Below are positions 55,894 through 64,000 of a DNA stretch of 64,000 nucleotides, in pieces. A model generated the notes under the pieces. That model saw only the letters and a program-made list of their open reading frames with translations. It had not been told where the DNA came from and did no database searches. The translations under genes and the position numbers were made by a program. The stretch lies in NCBI GenBank assembly GCA_041402045.1, contig JAWKSZ010000019.1, forward strand, positions 1 through 64,000, given 5' to 3'. The stretch is from JAGQRJ01 sp041402045 (GTDB lineage Bacteria; Planctomycetota; J058). How positions within the stretch are numbered: the first letter of the stretch is position 1; every line of letters starts with the position of its first letter.

Positions 55894-57336
55894 AGCCCGC
55901 TCCCCCGAACCCTGCGAGCCACCTGGCCTGTGCTCCTGACCGTCGTTGGCTGCGTGTCGGCGCCCCCGGCAACGTTCGGCGTGGTCTCCCTCGAACGCTC
56001 GAACGCCACGGTCCTCGAACTCCTGATCGCGCTCGAAGCACGCGGCTCCCACCCCATATGCCTGCCTCCCGCCGCTCCCGCGCGACTCTCCGTGGCCTTT
56101 CACGAAACCCCGTGGGACACCGCGGTGGCTGCGGTGGTGGCCGCCGCCGACCTCCATGCGCAGTGGGAGGACGGGACCCTCGTGGTGGAGACCGCCACCC
56201 CCACGGGAGCCGAGCTTCAGCCACGCCCTGCGCTCGAGCCTCCGCCGGAGCCCGTGTACGAGGAACTGGTGGGGTCCAGCCCAAGACCCTCGCTGATCTC
56301 CTTGGACGTCAAGGACGTGCCCCTCGCAGACGCGCTCCGGGAGATCGCTCGCCAAGCGAACCTCGAGGTGTGCGTCGACCCGAACGTCGACGTCACCGTC
56401 ACCGAACGATTCCGCGAGATCGATGCGGAGCTCGCGATCCACCTGATCGCCAAGACCTACAACTGCACGGTCGGCGTGACGGCTTCGGGCGCCTACTGCG
56501 TCGGACGGGTTCACCTCGTCCGCCTGCAGTTCAACGACGTCGACCTCGCCACCTTGCTCGACCTGATCGCGAGGTTCGCTGGGTTGGACCTCGTCCTCGA
56601 CGCTCGCTTGCAGCGCTGCCTGACCTTCGACGCCGCGCACTGCGGACTCGATCCCACCTACGACCTCCTCTACCCAGGACTCGTCGCGATCTCCGAGACC
56701 TGCCGCATCTCCCTCGAAGTCCGCAACGGAGTGCTGCTCGCCTGCTCGCGACCGAGCGGTTGGCACGACCCCGGGCTCGACCTAGACCCTAAGCACCGAC
56801 TCGACGGGTGGGACGCGAGGATGACGCGTCCGCGAAACTTGCTCTGGGCACGCAACGCCCCCGCTCGCCCTTGGTTCCACCTCATGGCTCGACACCTCGG
56901 CTGCTTCGCGGTGATCGCGGGCGACGTCGAAGGGCACGTCAGCATGTCTGAGCGCGACCTCCCCTACGACCATGCTGCCTACCGCGCCGCGGTGACCCAT
57001 GGCGTGTGGATCGACTTCGACGGGTCGTTCCTGAGGGTGCGCAACCGCTTCAGCCCACCTCGCCACGTTCCGCAGGCCCCGTCCCCGCGTGCGCGCCTCA
57101 CCTTGCCTGACGGAACGCAGTGCGAGGTCGAGGTGCAGGCCATGGTCCTCGATCGTGCGGAGTCGACGGGCTACGGGTTCTCCGACGTCCTGATCGACGG
57201 GGAGCCTTATCGCGTGGGCGACCGACTCCGGCGAGGGGAGACCGAACTCCCCGTGTGGGTCCATAGTCTGGCTCCCGACGCGATATACCTCTGGGTCGAG
57301 GGAGCTCCAGCGCCGGTGGTCGTGCCCCTGACCTAG
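55891..57336 (+). CDS. Lipoprotein with secretin/TonB short N-terminal (STN)-like domains, no barrel
   Basis: A 481-residue lipoprotein (LLTVVGC, Cys21). At least three STN-like modules can be seen: about 30-100 (VLELLIALEARG), 130-205 (ISLDVKDVPLADALREIA, then NLEVCVDPNVDVTVT) and 207-290 (LQFNDVDLATLLDLIARFAG, then LDLVLDARLQRCLTF). The last 100 residues are a beta-rich domain with GYGFSDVLIDGEPYRVGDRL, resembling pilus-assembly or secretin-pilotin-like modules. No secretin pore segment follows. Family modules of this type dock to secretion or TonB machinery. The stop overlaps the convergent gene's stop within CTAG. Confidence 0.7.
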   Translation: MSPLPRTLRATWPVLLTVVGCVSAPPATFGVVSLERSNATVLELLIALEARGSHPICLPPAAPARLSVAFHETPWDTAVAAVVAAADLHAQWEDGTLVVETATPTGAELQPRPALEPPPEPVYEELVGSSPRPSLISLDVKDVPLADALREIARQANLEVCVDPNVDVTVTERFREIDAELAIHLIAKTYNCTVGVTASGAYCVGRVHLVRLQFNDVDLATLLDLIARFAGLDLVLDARLQRCLTFDAAHCGLDPTYDLLYPGLVAISETCRISLEVRNGVLLACSRPSGWHDPGLDLDPKHRLDGWDARMTRPRNLLWARNAPARPWFHLMARHLGCFAVIAGDVEGHVSMSERDLPYDHAAYRAAVTHGVWIDFDGSFLRVRNRFSPPRHVPQAPSPRARLTLPDGTQCEVEVQAMVLDRAESTGYGFSDVLIDGEPYRVGDRLRRGETELPVWVHSLAPDAIYLWVEGAPAPVVVPLT

Positions 57337-58374
57337 TCCTCGTCGGTGGCGACGAGGACCGCGGCGCTCGCGCCGTCGGGGCGCAGCGCGCCCACGCCCA
57401 GATCCCAGGCCACGTGCGCGAACCAAGATCCACCCTGGATCACGACCCACCTGCAGGCCCGCGCGGCCTCCGCGACGTCGGCGGCGGGAGTCGGACGTGG
57501 GAGCGCCGGCCAGCGCACCCAGCGAGCGCCAGGCGTGGAGGCGGCCGTAGGCGCCCCAGGCAGGTCGACTGTAGGCGCCGCCCGAGGACGCGGCCTCGAA
57601 CAGCCGCGCGACGACCGTCGGCAACTCCACCGCGAGCACCGTCGCGTCCGCGGTCGCGGTCGCCTCGAGCGCGTCGACCAACGCCTGCGTCCAGCCTGTC
57701 TGGGCAGGCTCGAGGGCGACCTCCTCGCTCTCGGCGCGGCCGTTGGAACCCTGCAGCCAGTCCGCGATCGCGCTCTGCAACCGGCCGGGCTTCGTCGCCC
57801 TCCGTGAACGCGCGGTCAGCGGCCCGCCTGCGGGCAGAGGCGTCCCCGCCGCGGCTCCGCCGATCGAGCGGCCGTGCCCGCCGAGGCTGAAGCGGATCCG
57901 GCCGCGGGCGGACTCGAAGTCGAGGAGCTCCGTCGGCAACCAGGCCAGCGGCTCACCCGAGAATGCGGCCGTGTCGCACCCACGCAGCGGCTTGTCGCAG
58001 AGCAGCGCCTCCTGGAACAGGCAGGCGCGGAACTCCGGGTCTTCGGCCTCGGCGAAGGCGCGCTCGAGGGACGGGACGTCCTGGGCCGCGGCGAGGCGCG
58101 CGGCCAGCTCGTGGCGACGCGGGCGCGTCTTGCGCGGGAGGATCGAGAGCAGCGCCGAACAGGCCTCTGCGTCCTCGGCCGCGGCCAGGAGCTGCTCCGC
58201 GCGCTCGAGGCAGCTCCGCGCCTGCCACGCCTCGCCGGCGCGGGTGAGCGCCGGGAGCAAGACGCGAAAGAACTCCCACTCCCCGGCGGCGGCCGCGGCG
58301 TCGAGCGCGTCCCACGCGCCGCGCACGCTCTCCGCAGCGATCGCCGCCTCCACGAAGGCGTTCACATCTCTCAC
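57333..58374 (-). CDS. Unknown protein, helical (frameshift)
   Basis: GTG 58374 overlaps the kinase stop (GTGA). The helical N-terminal two thirds (FRVLLPALTRAGEAWQARS, then AQDVPSLERAFAEAEDPEF) lead to a Trp-containing C-terminal part. Near 57518-57530 the frame shifts by one base; the correct end is VRWPALPRPTPAADVAEAAR and WFAHVAWDLGVGALRPDG, stopping at 57333. About 347 residues after correction. The ending reminds me of DUF6183-type proteins, from memory only. Last gene of the minus-strand transketolase operon. Confidence 0.5.
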
Positions 58375-58931
58375 GAGCCACCTCCGCGCACGAGGGATCC
58401 GTCGGCCTCGATCACCCAATCCGCCCGCCCGCGGTGCTCGCGGACCAGCGCGTGCTCGGCGGCCAGGACCTCGGCCAGGTGTGCGTCCAGCGGTTCGCGT
58501 CCGCGACGCCGGCGCGCCTCCTCCGTGTCGCGATACGTGGCCGCGAGGAACACGCGCGCGTCGGCGCCCGCCAGCAGGGTCACGAAGGTCCCCTCGATCA
58601 GGAGCACGTCGCCCTCTCCGCTCTGCTGAAACGCGGCGAGGTCGGCCTCGAGCCGCGGCAGATCGACCTCCTGCGTGCCCCGCCAGGCCGGGTCCTCGCG
58701 CCGCCGGCGCGCGTTCTCCGCGGGCGGGAGGTGGTAGTAGTCGTCCTGGTGCAGGGTCCGCACGCGCTTCCCGCCTGCGCTCAGCCGCGCCGCGAGGGCC
58801 GCGGCCAGGGTGGTCTTTCCGCTCCCCGTCTCTCCCGCGACGGTGACGACCACACGCTCCTGGGCGAGCGCCGGGCGCAGTCCGCTCAGCAGCGCATCCA
58901 GGAGCGCGGCGGCGGGCTCGGGGGGCCGCAC
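58371..58931 (-). CDS. P-loop kinase, uridine kinase/phosphoribulokinase-like
   Basis: About 186 residues if it starts at GTG 58931, but the frame is open upstream into the glucosidase remnant, so a fused protein is possible. VVVTVAGETGSGKTTLAAAL is the N-terminal P-loop strand and helix. LHQDDYYHLPPAE matches the uridine-kinase-type substrate region, LLIEGTFVTLL is the Walker B region, and a YRDTEEARRRRGREPLD lid segment follows. Substrate probably a nucleoside or sugar phosphate. It precedes the unknown gene with a 4-base overlap. Confidence 0.65.
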   Translation of the reverse strand: MRPPEPAAALLDALLSGLRPALAQERVVVTVAGETGSGKTTLAAALAARLSAGGKRVRTLHQDDYYHLPPAENARRRREDPAWRGTQEVDLPRLEADLAAFQQSGEGDVLLIEGTFVTLLAGADARVFLAATYRDTEEARRRRGREPLDAHLAEVLAAEHALVREHRGRADWVIEADGSLVRGGGS

Positions 58932-60091
58932 GGTCCCCAGCAGCCGCCGGCCACCGAGCGCTGCCTCGACGAGAGCGGCCCGGCAGCGCCCAGGCGCAGG
59001 GGCTGACCTCGCCGGGACGCCCGCGTCGGCGTGGAGGAACTCGGGGAACGGCGCTGCGGCGTCGTGGTTCGCGCGCACGATCGCCGCGAGCAGCTGCCGC
59101 GCGTCGTCCAGCCGCCCGCGCCCAGCGGGGCCGCGCCCCAGAACCCGTTGACCATGGGCCACAGCCCGCCGTTGTGGTACGCCCGAGGTGGTTGCGGAAC
59201 GTCCCCCATGGAGCTGACGCAGCGCCGCGTCCCGCGGATCCCGGCTCGATCCGCGGCCAGAACGCGGGCACCAGCCCTGTGGACGTCTCCGCCGCCCGCG
59301 TCAGCGCGAAGCCCGTCGCCGCGTGAGCCTCGGCCGGGTCGTCGAGGAGCAGCACCGCCAGCGCGTTGGCCAGACCGTCGAAGGTCCGGTCAGCCCGAGT
59401 GGCCGCCACCCGGCGACCCAGTGTTCGAGGGGCGCGCCGGCCTGCAGCGCCGCGAAGGCCGGGCGGTGGATCGGCTGGCCAGCGGCTCTTCGCGCCGCCA
59501 GTGGTTGACCGAGAGCACGCCCTCGAGGGCCGCCGCGCGCGCTGCGCTGGCCTCGCGCCCGAAGGCCTGCGCGTCGAGCCGGAGCGCCCACAGCCTCAGG
59601 AGCTGCAACCCCAGGGCGTAGCCCGAGAGCGGATACTCGTCGGCCCAGTCCCCGCCCTCGGGCATGTAGACCAGGTCGTGTCGGCCAGGGCCTGGCCCGC
59701 GAGCCAGCCCAGGGCGCGCTCGAGGCTCGCGCGAGCAGCTCCGCGGAGCGTCCGGCAGCGCGGCCACGTGGGCCGCGCCGATCACGAACCAGGCCGCCGC
59801 GTCGGTGCGGCAGGCGATCCCGCCGAAGCTCACCGCGCGGGTGCTCCCGTCCGCGGCCAGGGCCACGTTGGACGGGATCCGCCCGTGGACGTCCTGGTGC
59901 GCAGCGAGGGTCGCGAGCGTCGCCCGGGCGGTGGCGGCGAGGTCCGGCGCCCCGCTCAGGAGCGCGGCCAGGCTGGTGATCACCCCGTCGCGGGCCCACA
60001 CCCGGCGGTAGTTGGCGCGCGCCTCCGGCGACGCCAAGAACCCGCCGGGGGTGGCCACGGCGCGCAGGACCTCGAGGGCCTCGGGCTGCAC
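58932..60091 (-). pseudogene. Glycogen-debranching-type glucosidase, disrupted by several frameshifts
   Basis: From GTG 60091 the protein reads ALEVLRAVATPGGFLAS, then NYRRVWARDGVITSLAALL, a signature of amylo-alpha-1,6-glucosidase-like (alpha/alpha)6 enzymes. GDWADEYPLSGYALGLQLL and, in other frames, AVLLLDDPAEAHAATGFAL, HNGGLWPMVNGFWG and FPEFLHADAG continue it. Frame changes are needed near 59690-59750, 59395, 59205 and 59160. Five changes within 0.6 kb suggest decay or locally poor assembly. It starts seven bases after the transketolase stop. If repaired it would run into the kinase frame without a stop. Confidence 0.6.
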
Positions 60092-60098
60092 GCCCGGG

Positions 60099-62126
60099 CT
60101 ACCGCTGGGCGACGGCCATGTCGTGCAGGTAGCCCCGCACGCGCTCGGTGACCTTGTCCGCGCTGAGCCCGAAGTGCTCGGCCAGGACCTCGGCTGGGGC
60201 CGACGCGCCGAAGGTGTCGATCCCGATCCGCAGCCCCAGGTCGCCGGTGTAGCGCTCCCAGCCGAAGGTGCAGCCGGCCTCGATCGAGACCCGCGCGCCG
60301 CAGCGCCCGGGGAGCACCTCCTCGCGGTAGTCCGCCGACTGCTCGGAGAACAGCCGCCAGCAGGGCAGGGACACCACGCGGGTCGAGACGCCTTCGCCCT
60401 TGAGTCGCTTGCCGACCTCGAGGGCGACCTCGACCTCGGAGCCCGTGGCGATCAGGATCGCGCTGGGGTCCTGGCCCGGGTCGCTCTCCCAGAGCACGTA
60501 GCCGCCCTTGCGCACCCCCGAGACCGGCGCGTGCTCGGTGCGGTCGAGGGTCGGCAGGTCCTGACGGGTCAGCGCCAGGACCGACGGCCCCTGATACTCG
60601 AGGGCCAGGCGCCAGCTCTCCGCGGTCTCGTTGGCGTCGGCGGGGCGGAACACCCGCAGCCCGGGGATCGTGCGCAGCGCCATGAGGTGCTCGATCGGCT
60701 GGTGGGTCGGGCCGTCCTCGCCGAGGAAAATGCTGTCGTGGGTCATGACCCACACCACCCGGGTCTCCATGAGCGCCGAGAGCCGGATCGCGGGGCGACA
60801 GTAGTCGCTGAACACGAGGAAGCTCGCGGCGTAGGGGATCACCCCGCCGTGGAGCGCCATGCCGTTGACGATCGCGCCCATGCCGTGCTCGCGCACGCCG
60901 AAGCGCAGGTTGCGTCCGCCGTAGGCGCCCTTCTCGCAGTCGCTCTCGCCGTTCAGGTCGGTCTTGTTCGAGCCCGCGAGGTCGGCGCTGCCGCCCAGGA
61001 GGTTCGGGATCGCCTTGCCCAGGGCGTTGAGCACTTTGCCCGAGGCCGAGCGCGTGGCGACGCCCTTGCCCACCTCGAACTGCGGCCACGCGACCTCGCT
61101 CAGCTCGGCGATCTCCCCCGCGAACCAGCGGGTCAAGCGCGCCTGGTCGGCGGCGGGGACCTTGGCCCAGGCCTGATCCCAGGTGCCGCGCGCGGCGCGC
61201 CACTCGGCCTGACGCTCGCTCCAGCGCGCGCGCACGGCGGGGGGCACGAGGAACGCGTCCTGCGGCCAGCCCAGGCCGGCCTTGGTCAGCTCGATCTCCT
61301 TGGAGCCCAGGGGCGAGCCGTGGGCGCTCGAGCTGTCGGCTTTGTTCGGCGAGCCCTTGCCGATCACGGTCCGGCAGGAGATCAGGGTCGGCTGCTCCTC
61401 CTGGGCGCAGGCGGCCTCGAGCGCGCGCTTCACCGCGGCGCGGTCGTGGCCGTCGACCCGGTCGGTGCGCCAGCCGTAGGCCTCGAAGCGCGCGAGCACG
61501 TCCTCGGTGAACGCAATGCTCGTGCGCCCGTCGATCGTGATCTCGTTGTCGTCGTAGAGCACGACCAGGCGCCCCAGGCCCAGGTGCCCGGCCAGGCTCG
61601 CGGCCTCGCTGGCCACGCCCTCCATGAGGTCGCCGTCGCCGGCGATCACGTAGGTGCGGTGCGCGAGCACGTCCGCGGCCTGGGGGTTCGTGGCGACCAG
61701 GTGCCGCTCGGCGAGGGCCATGCCCACGGCGTTCCCCAGCCCCTGGCCCAGGGGGCCGGTGGTGGTCTCGACGCCCGGGGTCACGAAGTTCTCGGGGTGG
61801 CCCGGGGTCTTGCTGCCGAGCTGACGGAACTGCTGCAGCTGCTCCATGGGCATGGCGTAGCCCGCGAGGTGCATGAGTCCGTAGAGCAGCATGGAGCCGT
61901 GGCCGGCGGAGAGCACGAACCGGTCGCGCCCGATCCAGGTCGGGTCCTGGGGGTCCAGGCGCAGGAACTCGGACCACAGCACGTGGGCGGCGTCGGCCAT
62001 GCCCATGGGCATGCCCGGGTGCCCCGAGTTCGCCTGCTGCACGCCGTCCATGGCGAGCACGCGCAGCGCGTCGGCGCAGAGTTGCTCGCGCGCGTCCCCC
62101 GTCTCCGTCGACCCGAACTCGCTCAT
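60099..62126 (-). CDS. tkt: Transketolase
   Basis: Thiamine-diphosphate enzyme that transfers two-carbon units between sugar phosphates in the pentose phosphate pathway. The 675-residue product has the family length. NSGHPGMPMGMADAAHVLW and GHGSMLLYGLMHLAGY are N-terminal active-site segments. GDGDLMEGVASEAASLAGH, ending in LYDDNEITIDG, is the ThDP/metal motif. The pyrimidine domain has FGVREHGMGAIVNGMALHGG and MTHDSIFLGEDGPTHQP. ATG 62126 follows GGAGGAG (62134-62140). A TACACT hexamer about 50 bases upstream on the minus strand is a candidate -10. No frameshift. First gene of the minus-strand operon. Confidence 0.97.
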   Translation of the reverse strand: MSEFGSTETGDAREQLCADALRVLAMDGVQQANSGHPGMPMGMADAAHVLWSEFLRLDPQDPTWIGRDRFVLSAGHGSMLLYGLMHLAGYAMPMEQLQQFRQLGSKTPGHPENFVTPGVETTTGPLGQGLGNAVGMALAERHLVATNPQAADVLAHRTYVIAGDGDLMEGVASEAASLAGHLGLGRLVVLYDDNEITIDGRTSIAFTEDVLARFEAYGWRTDRVDGHDRAAVKRALEAACAQEEQPTLISCRTVIGKGSPNKADSSSAHGSPLGSKEIELTKAGLGWPQDAFLVPPAVRARWSERQAEWRAARGTWDQAWAKVPAADQARLTRWFAGEIAELSEVAWPQFEVGKGVATRSASGKVLNALGKAIPNLLGGSADLAGSNKTDLNGESDCEKGAYGGRNLRFGVREHGMGAIVNGMALHGGVIPYAASFLVFSDYCRPAIRLSALMETRVVWVMTHDSIFLGEDGPTHQPIEHLMALRTIPGLRVFRPADANETAESWRLALEYQGPSVLALTRQDLPTLDRTEHAPVSGVRKGGYVLWESDPGQDPSAILIATGSEVEVALEVGKRLKGEGVSTRVVSLPCWRLFSEQSADYREEVLPGRCGARVSIEAGCTFGWERYTGDLGLRIGIDTFGASAPAEVLAEHFGLSADKVTERVRGYLHDMAVAQR

Positions 62127-62198
62127 GACCGCTCCTCCCGTGGGCTGTGGGGCAGCAGTGTAGCCAGGATCGAGGCTGGAGGATGGCCCCGGCGACAC

Positions 62199-62930
62199 TC
62201 AGCGCAGGGTCAAGCTCCGGGCGTAGATCCCCAGGGCGGGGAGCGCGAAGAAGAAGCCCACCAACGCGCCCAAGGGCCCATACAGCGAGAGCGCGACCCC
62301 GACCCCGGCGGCGAGGAGCGCCAGCCAGTGGCCGATCACTGCGGCGTTGTGGCTCCACGCCACCTGGCCTCGCCGGGTTGGTTCGATCCGCAGCCCACGG
62401 GCCTCCAACCGCGGGCGCAGGTCGCGCACGTGGTGGGCGCGGAACACGACCTCGCCTCGGACCTGACGCGCGGGCAACTGCCCCGAGGCGATCAACTGAT
62501 TCAAGCGGTGGAGGGTGACCCCGAGGTAGGTCGCCGCGGCCGCGGGGTAGCAGGGATCGGGGAGCGGGAAGTCCGTGGGCCGGCGCTCCGCCAGGGGTCG
62601 GGCCGGCGCGGGCGCCGGCGGCGCCTGGCTGAGCACGAGCACGTGCGCCCCCGCGCAGGCGGCGCAGCGGGGGTGCTCCTCCCAGCAGGCCGCGTGGTGC
62701 ACGGCCAGGCACTCCGCGCAGGCGCAGCGCTCGGCGAGGGCGACCTTCTCGTGGCAGAACGGGCAGCGCAGGCTCGAGACCTCGACCCGCAGGGGCGACT
62801 CGGTCGGAGGGGGAGCCACCTCGTCCCCCGGCGTCGTCTCCGGGGCTGGGAGTGCTTCGACCGTCGGTTCGACCTCGGTCGGCGCCGGGAACCGCGCGCT
62901 GCGGATCGTGATCTGGGGCGGGTGTTCCAC
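62199..62930 (-). CDS. Membrane protein with RING-like zinc domain and HTH
   Basis: About 243 residues from GTG 62930; a TTG at 62966 is an alternative and neither has a good SD. Order of parts: Pro-rich N-terminus; zinc domain at about 50-90 with C-X2-C-X11-C-X2-C-X4-H-X2-C-X6-C-X2-C (CPFC, CAECLAVHHAACWEEH); a MerR/excisionase-like helix-turn-helix at about 130-165 (YLGVTLHRLNQLIASGQL, then VFRAHHVRDL); two C-terminal membrane segments (WLALLAAGVGVALSLYG, GALVGFFFALPALGIYA). The zinc spacing is almost the same as in the protein at 22551. Role unknown. Confidence 0.65.
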   Translation of the reverse strand: MEHPPQITIRSARFPAPTEVEPTVEALPAPETTPGDEVAPPPTESPLRVEVSSLRCPFCHEKVALAERCACAECLAVHHAACWEEHPRCAACAGAHVLVLSQAPPAPAPARPLAERRPTDFPLPDPCYPAAAATYLGVTLHRLNQLIASGQLPARQVRGEVVFRAHHVRDLRPRLEARGLRIEPTRRGQVAWSHNAAVIGHWLALLAAGVGVALSLYGPLGALVGFFFALPALGIYARSLTLR

Positions 62931-62979
62931 GCCGTCCAGAGTGCGCGCTCCTGGCCCGGGCTGCAAGACGGCTCCAGCG

Positions 62980-63579
62980 CTAGCTCAGGCGCGCGCGCCC
63001 GTCGTAGGCCATGACCCGCGCCTGCCAGGCCTCGAGCGACACGGCCTCTTGGGGCCAGGGCAGGACCCCGGAGGACTGCACCCGCCACAGGACCGGGGCG
63101 GCGGTCACGTCCGCGGCGGTGATCGCGTCGCCCAGAATCCAGGGCTTCTCGGCGAGCTGGGCCGCGAGCCGGGCGCAGGCGGCGGCGAACGCGTCGGCCT
63201 CGCGGGCCGTGGCCTCCGCGTCGAGGGGCGTCCCGTTCACGCGGCTGTGCACCACGTGCATCATGGGCCCCGCGAGCTCGGTGCGCGCGAAGAACTCCCA
63301 GTCCTCGATCGCCCACTGCTCGGTCCGGCTCGCGCCGAACAGCCGCGGGCCCTGGGCGAAGTTCGCGTCCAGGTAGCGCAGGATCGCCGCCGAGTCGCCG
63401 AGGACCACGTCGCCGTGCTGCAGCAGCGGCGTCAGCGACTGCCGCGACAGCGCCTGGAGCTGCTCGCGCTCGGCGGGGTCCACCGTCACGAAGCGGTAGG
63501 GGATCTCCTTCAGGCCCAGCGCGATCCGGACCTTGAGGTTGTTGGAGGTCTCGAACCCGTAGATCGTCAGTTCACTCAT
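62980..63579 (-). CDS. Glutathione S-transferase family protein
   Basis: A 199-residue cytosolic GST-like protein. N-terminal thioredoxin-fold domain (LTIYGFETSNNLKVRIALG with Ser/Asn at the catalytic position, LTPLLQHGDVVLGDSAAILRYLD with the cis-Pro and E/DS glutathione motif). The C-terminal helical domain contains PWILGDAITAADVTAAPVL, the N-capping box. The best resemblance is to bacterial GSTs of maleylacetoacetate isomerase/stringent starvation type; substrate unknown. ATG 63579 overlaps the stop of the upstream membrane protein gene (ATGA). Confidence 0.88.
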   Translation of the reverse strand: MSELTIYGFETSNNLKVRIALGLKEIPYRFVTVDPAEREQLQALSRQSLTPLLQHGDVVLGDSAAILRYLDANFAQGPRLFGASRTEQWAIEDWEFFARTELAGPMMHVVHSRVNGTPLDAEATAREADAFAAACARLAAQLAEKPWILGDAITAADVTAAPVLWRVQSSGVLPWPQEAVSLEAWQARVMAYDGRARLS

Positions 63580-63977
63580 GGGCGCATGATCCCCCGCGCC
63601 GCGGGCGCGCGCCACGCGCGCGTCTCGACGGAGTCCGACGCGCGCCGTCGTTGACGCAAGCGGGCGATCCGCGCTCGGATCCGCCTGCGCTTCAAGCGCA
63701 TGTCCAGCCGGTCGCGCGCGGCGAACCGGCGCACGCCGCGCGGGCCCCAGCGCGTCCCTCGCCCCGGGAACACCCGGGCTTCCAGCCGGTCGAGGGCGAC
63801 GTAGATCGCCAAGCCGAGGGTGCTCCCGAGGCTCAGGGGCACCCACAGGAAGACCGCGGCGACGAACACTCCGACGGCGTCGTCGCCGTAGATGGGAGGG
63901 GCACCTTCCAGGACCCGAGTGCCCACCCACAGGAAGGTGAGCAGAACGCCCGCGACCGCGTTCGCCAGGGTGCTCAC
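63576..63977 (-). CDS. Small membrane protein with basic tail
   Basis: A 133-residue protein with two hydrophobic segments (ANAVAGVLLTFLWVG; VGVFVAAVFLWVPLSLGSTLGLAIYVAL) and a strongly Arg-rich C-terminal half (MRLKRRRIRARIARLRQRRRA-like, from about residue 90). GTG 63977 is the likely start, with CTCGGG just before it and no strong SD. It is coupled to the GST gene by a four-base overlap. Family not recognised. The start lies close to the window edge, but no further upstream start is visible. Confidence 0.6.
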   Translation of the reverse strand: MSTLANAVAGVLLTFLWVGTRVLEGAPPIYGDDAVGVFVAAVFLWVPLSLGSTLGLAIYVALDRLEARVFPGRGTRWGPRGVRRFAARDRLDMRLKRRRIRARIARLRQRRRASDSVETRAWRAPAARGIMRP

Positions 63978-64000
63978 CCCGAGCGCGTCTCTTGACGTCC

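Overview
The window is chromosomal DNA from a very GC-rich bacterium; most third codon positions are G or C and GTG starts are common. I infer a Planctomycetota-like organism, with moderate confidence. The reasons are two prokaryotic RING-finger-like proteins, large exported HEAT/TPR proteins, a DUF6263-like exported protein, a protein with STN domains but no secretin barrel, a DUF222/HNH protein and many two-component mosaics. Myxococcota or another deep GC-rich phylum cannot be excluded without a database search. There is one tRNA (Glu, UUC). I see no rRNA, CRISPR array, prophage or transposase gene.

Layout. 0-5 kb: FAD-linked oxidase, argG, a YraN-like protein and a 3-hydroxyacyl-CoA dehydrogenase. 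4.5-8.2 kb: a sensor kinase/NtrC-type regulator pair and an exported protein. 8.4-13.8 kb: an M23 peptidase with TPR, a metallophosphoesterase, unknown proteins and a palindromic 78-bp repeat array. 13.8-14.8 kb: a gene-free repeat array interrupted by a 361-bp MITE-like insertion. 14.8-17.7 kb: a gap-pgk-rpe operon. 17.9-25.9 kb: a signalling-looking locus with a GGDEF/ATPase/HEAT mosaic broken by one amber codon, a RING-like membrane protein, a coiled-coil membrane protein and a hybrid kinase. 26.0-32.0 kb: a tightly coupled type II fatty-acid/polyketide-like cluster with three ketosynthase-family proteins, ACP, methyltransferase and dehydratase. This is the strongest candidate for an undescribed system.

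32-45 kb: exported proteins, tRNA-Glu, an FHA protein, a Kelch-type lipoprotein, an ABC exporter, larC, a secreted HEAT protein carrying a receiver-like domain, and an RsuA-type pseudouridine synthase. 45.5-50.8 kb: sbcD-sbcC. 50.8-57.3 kb: a cupin-GFA fusion with a TetR regulator, a Na+/solute symporter, a DUF222-HNH protein and an STN-domain lipoprotein. 57.3-64 kb: a minus-strand block with transketolase, a disrupted glucosidase next to a P-loop kinase, a RING/HTH membrane protein, a GST and a membrane protein.

Cautions. At least eight genes contain apparent one-base frameshifts, while long genes such as sbcC and tkt are clean. Residual indels in the assembly are as likely as real gene decay. 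Five genes have TANNNT exactly 6 nt before the start codon, suggesting leaderless transcripts.
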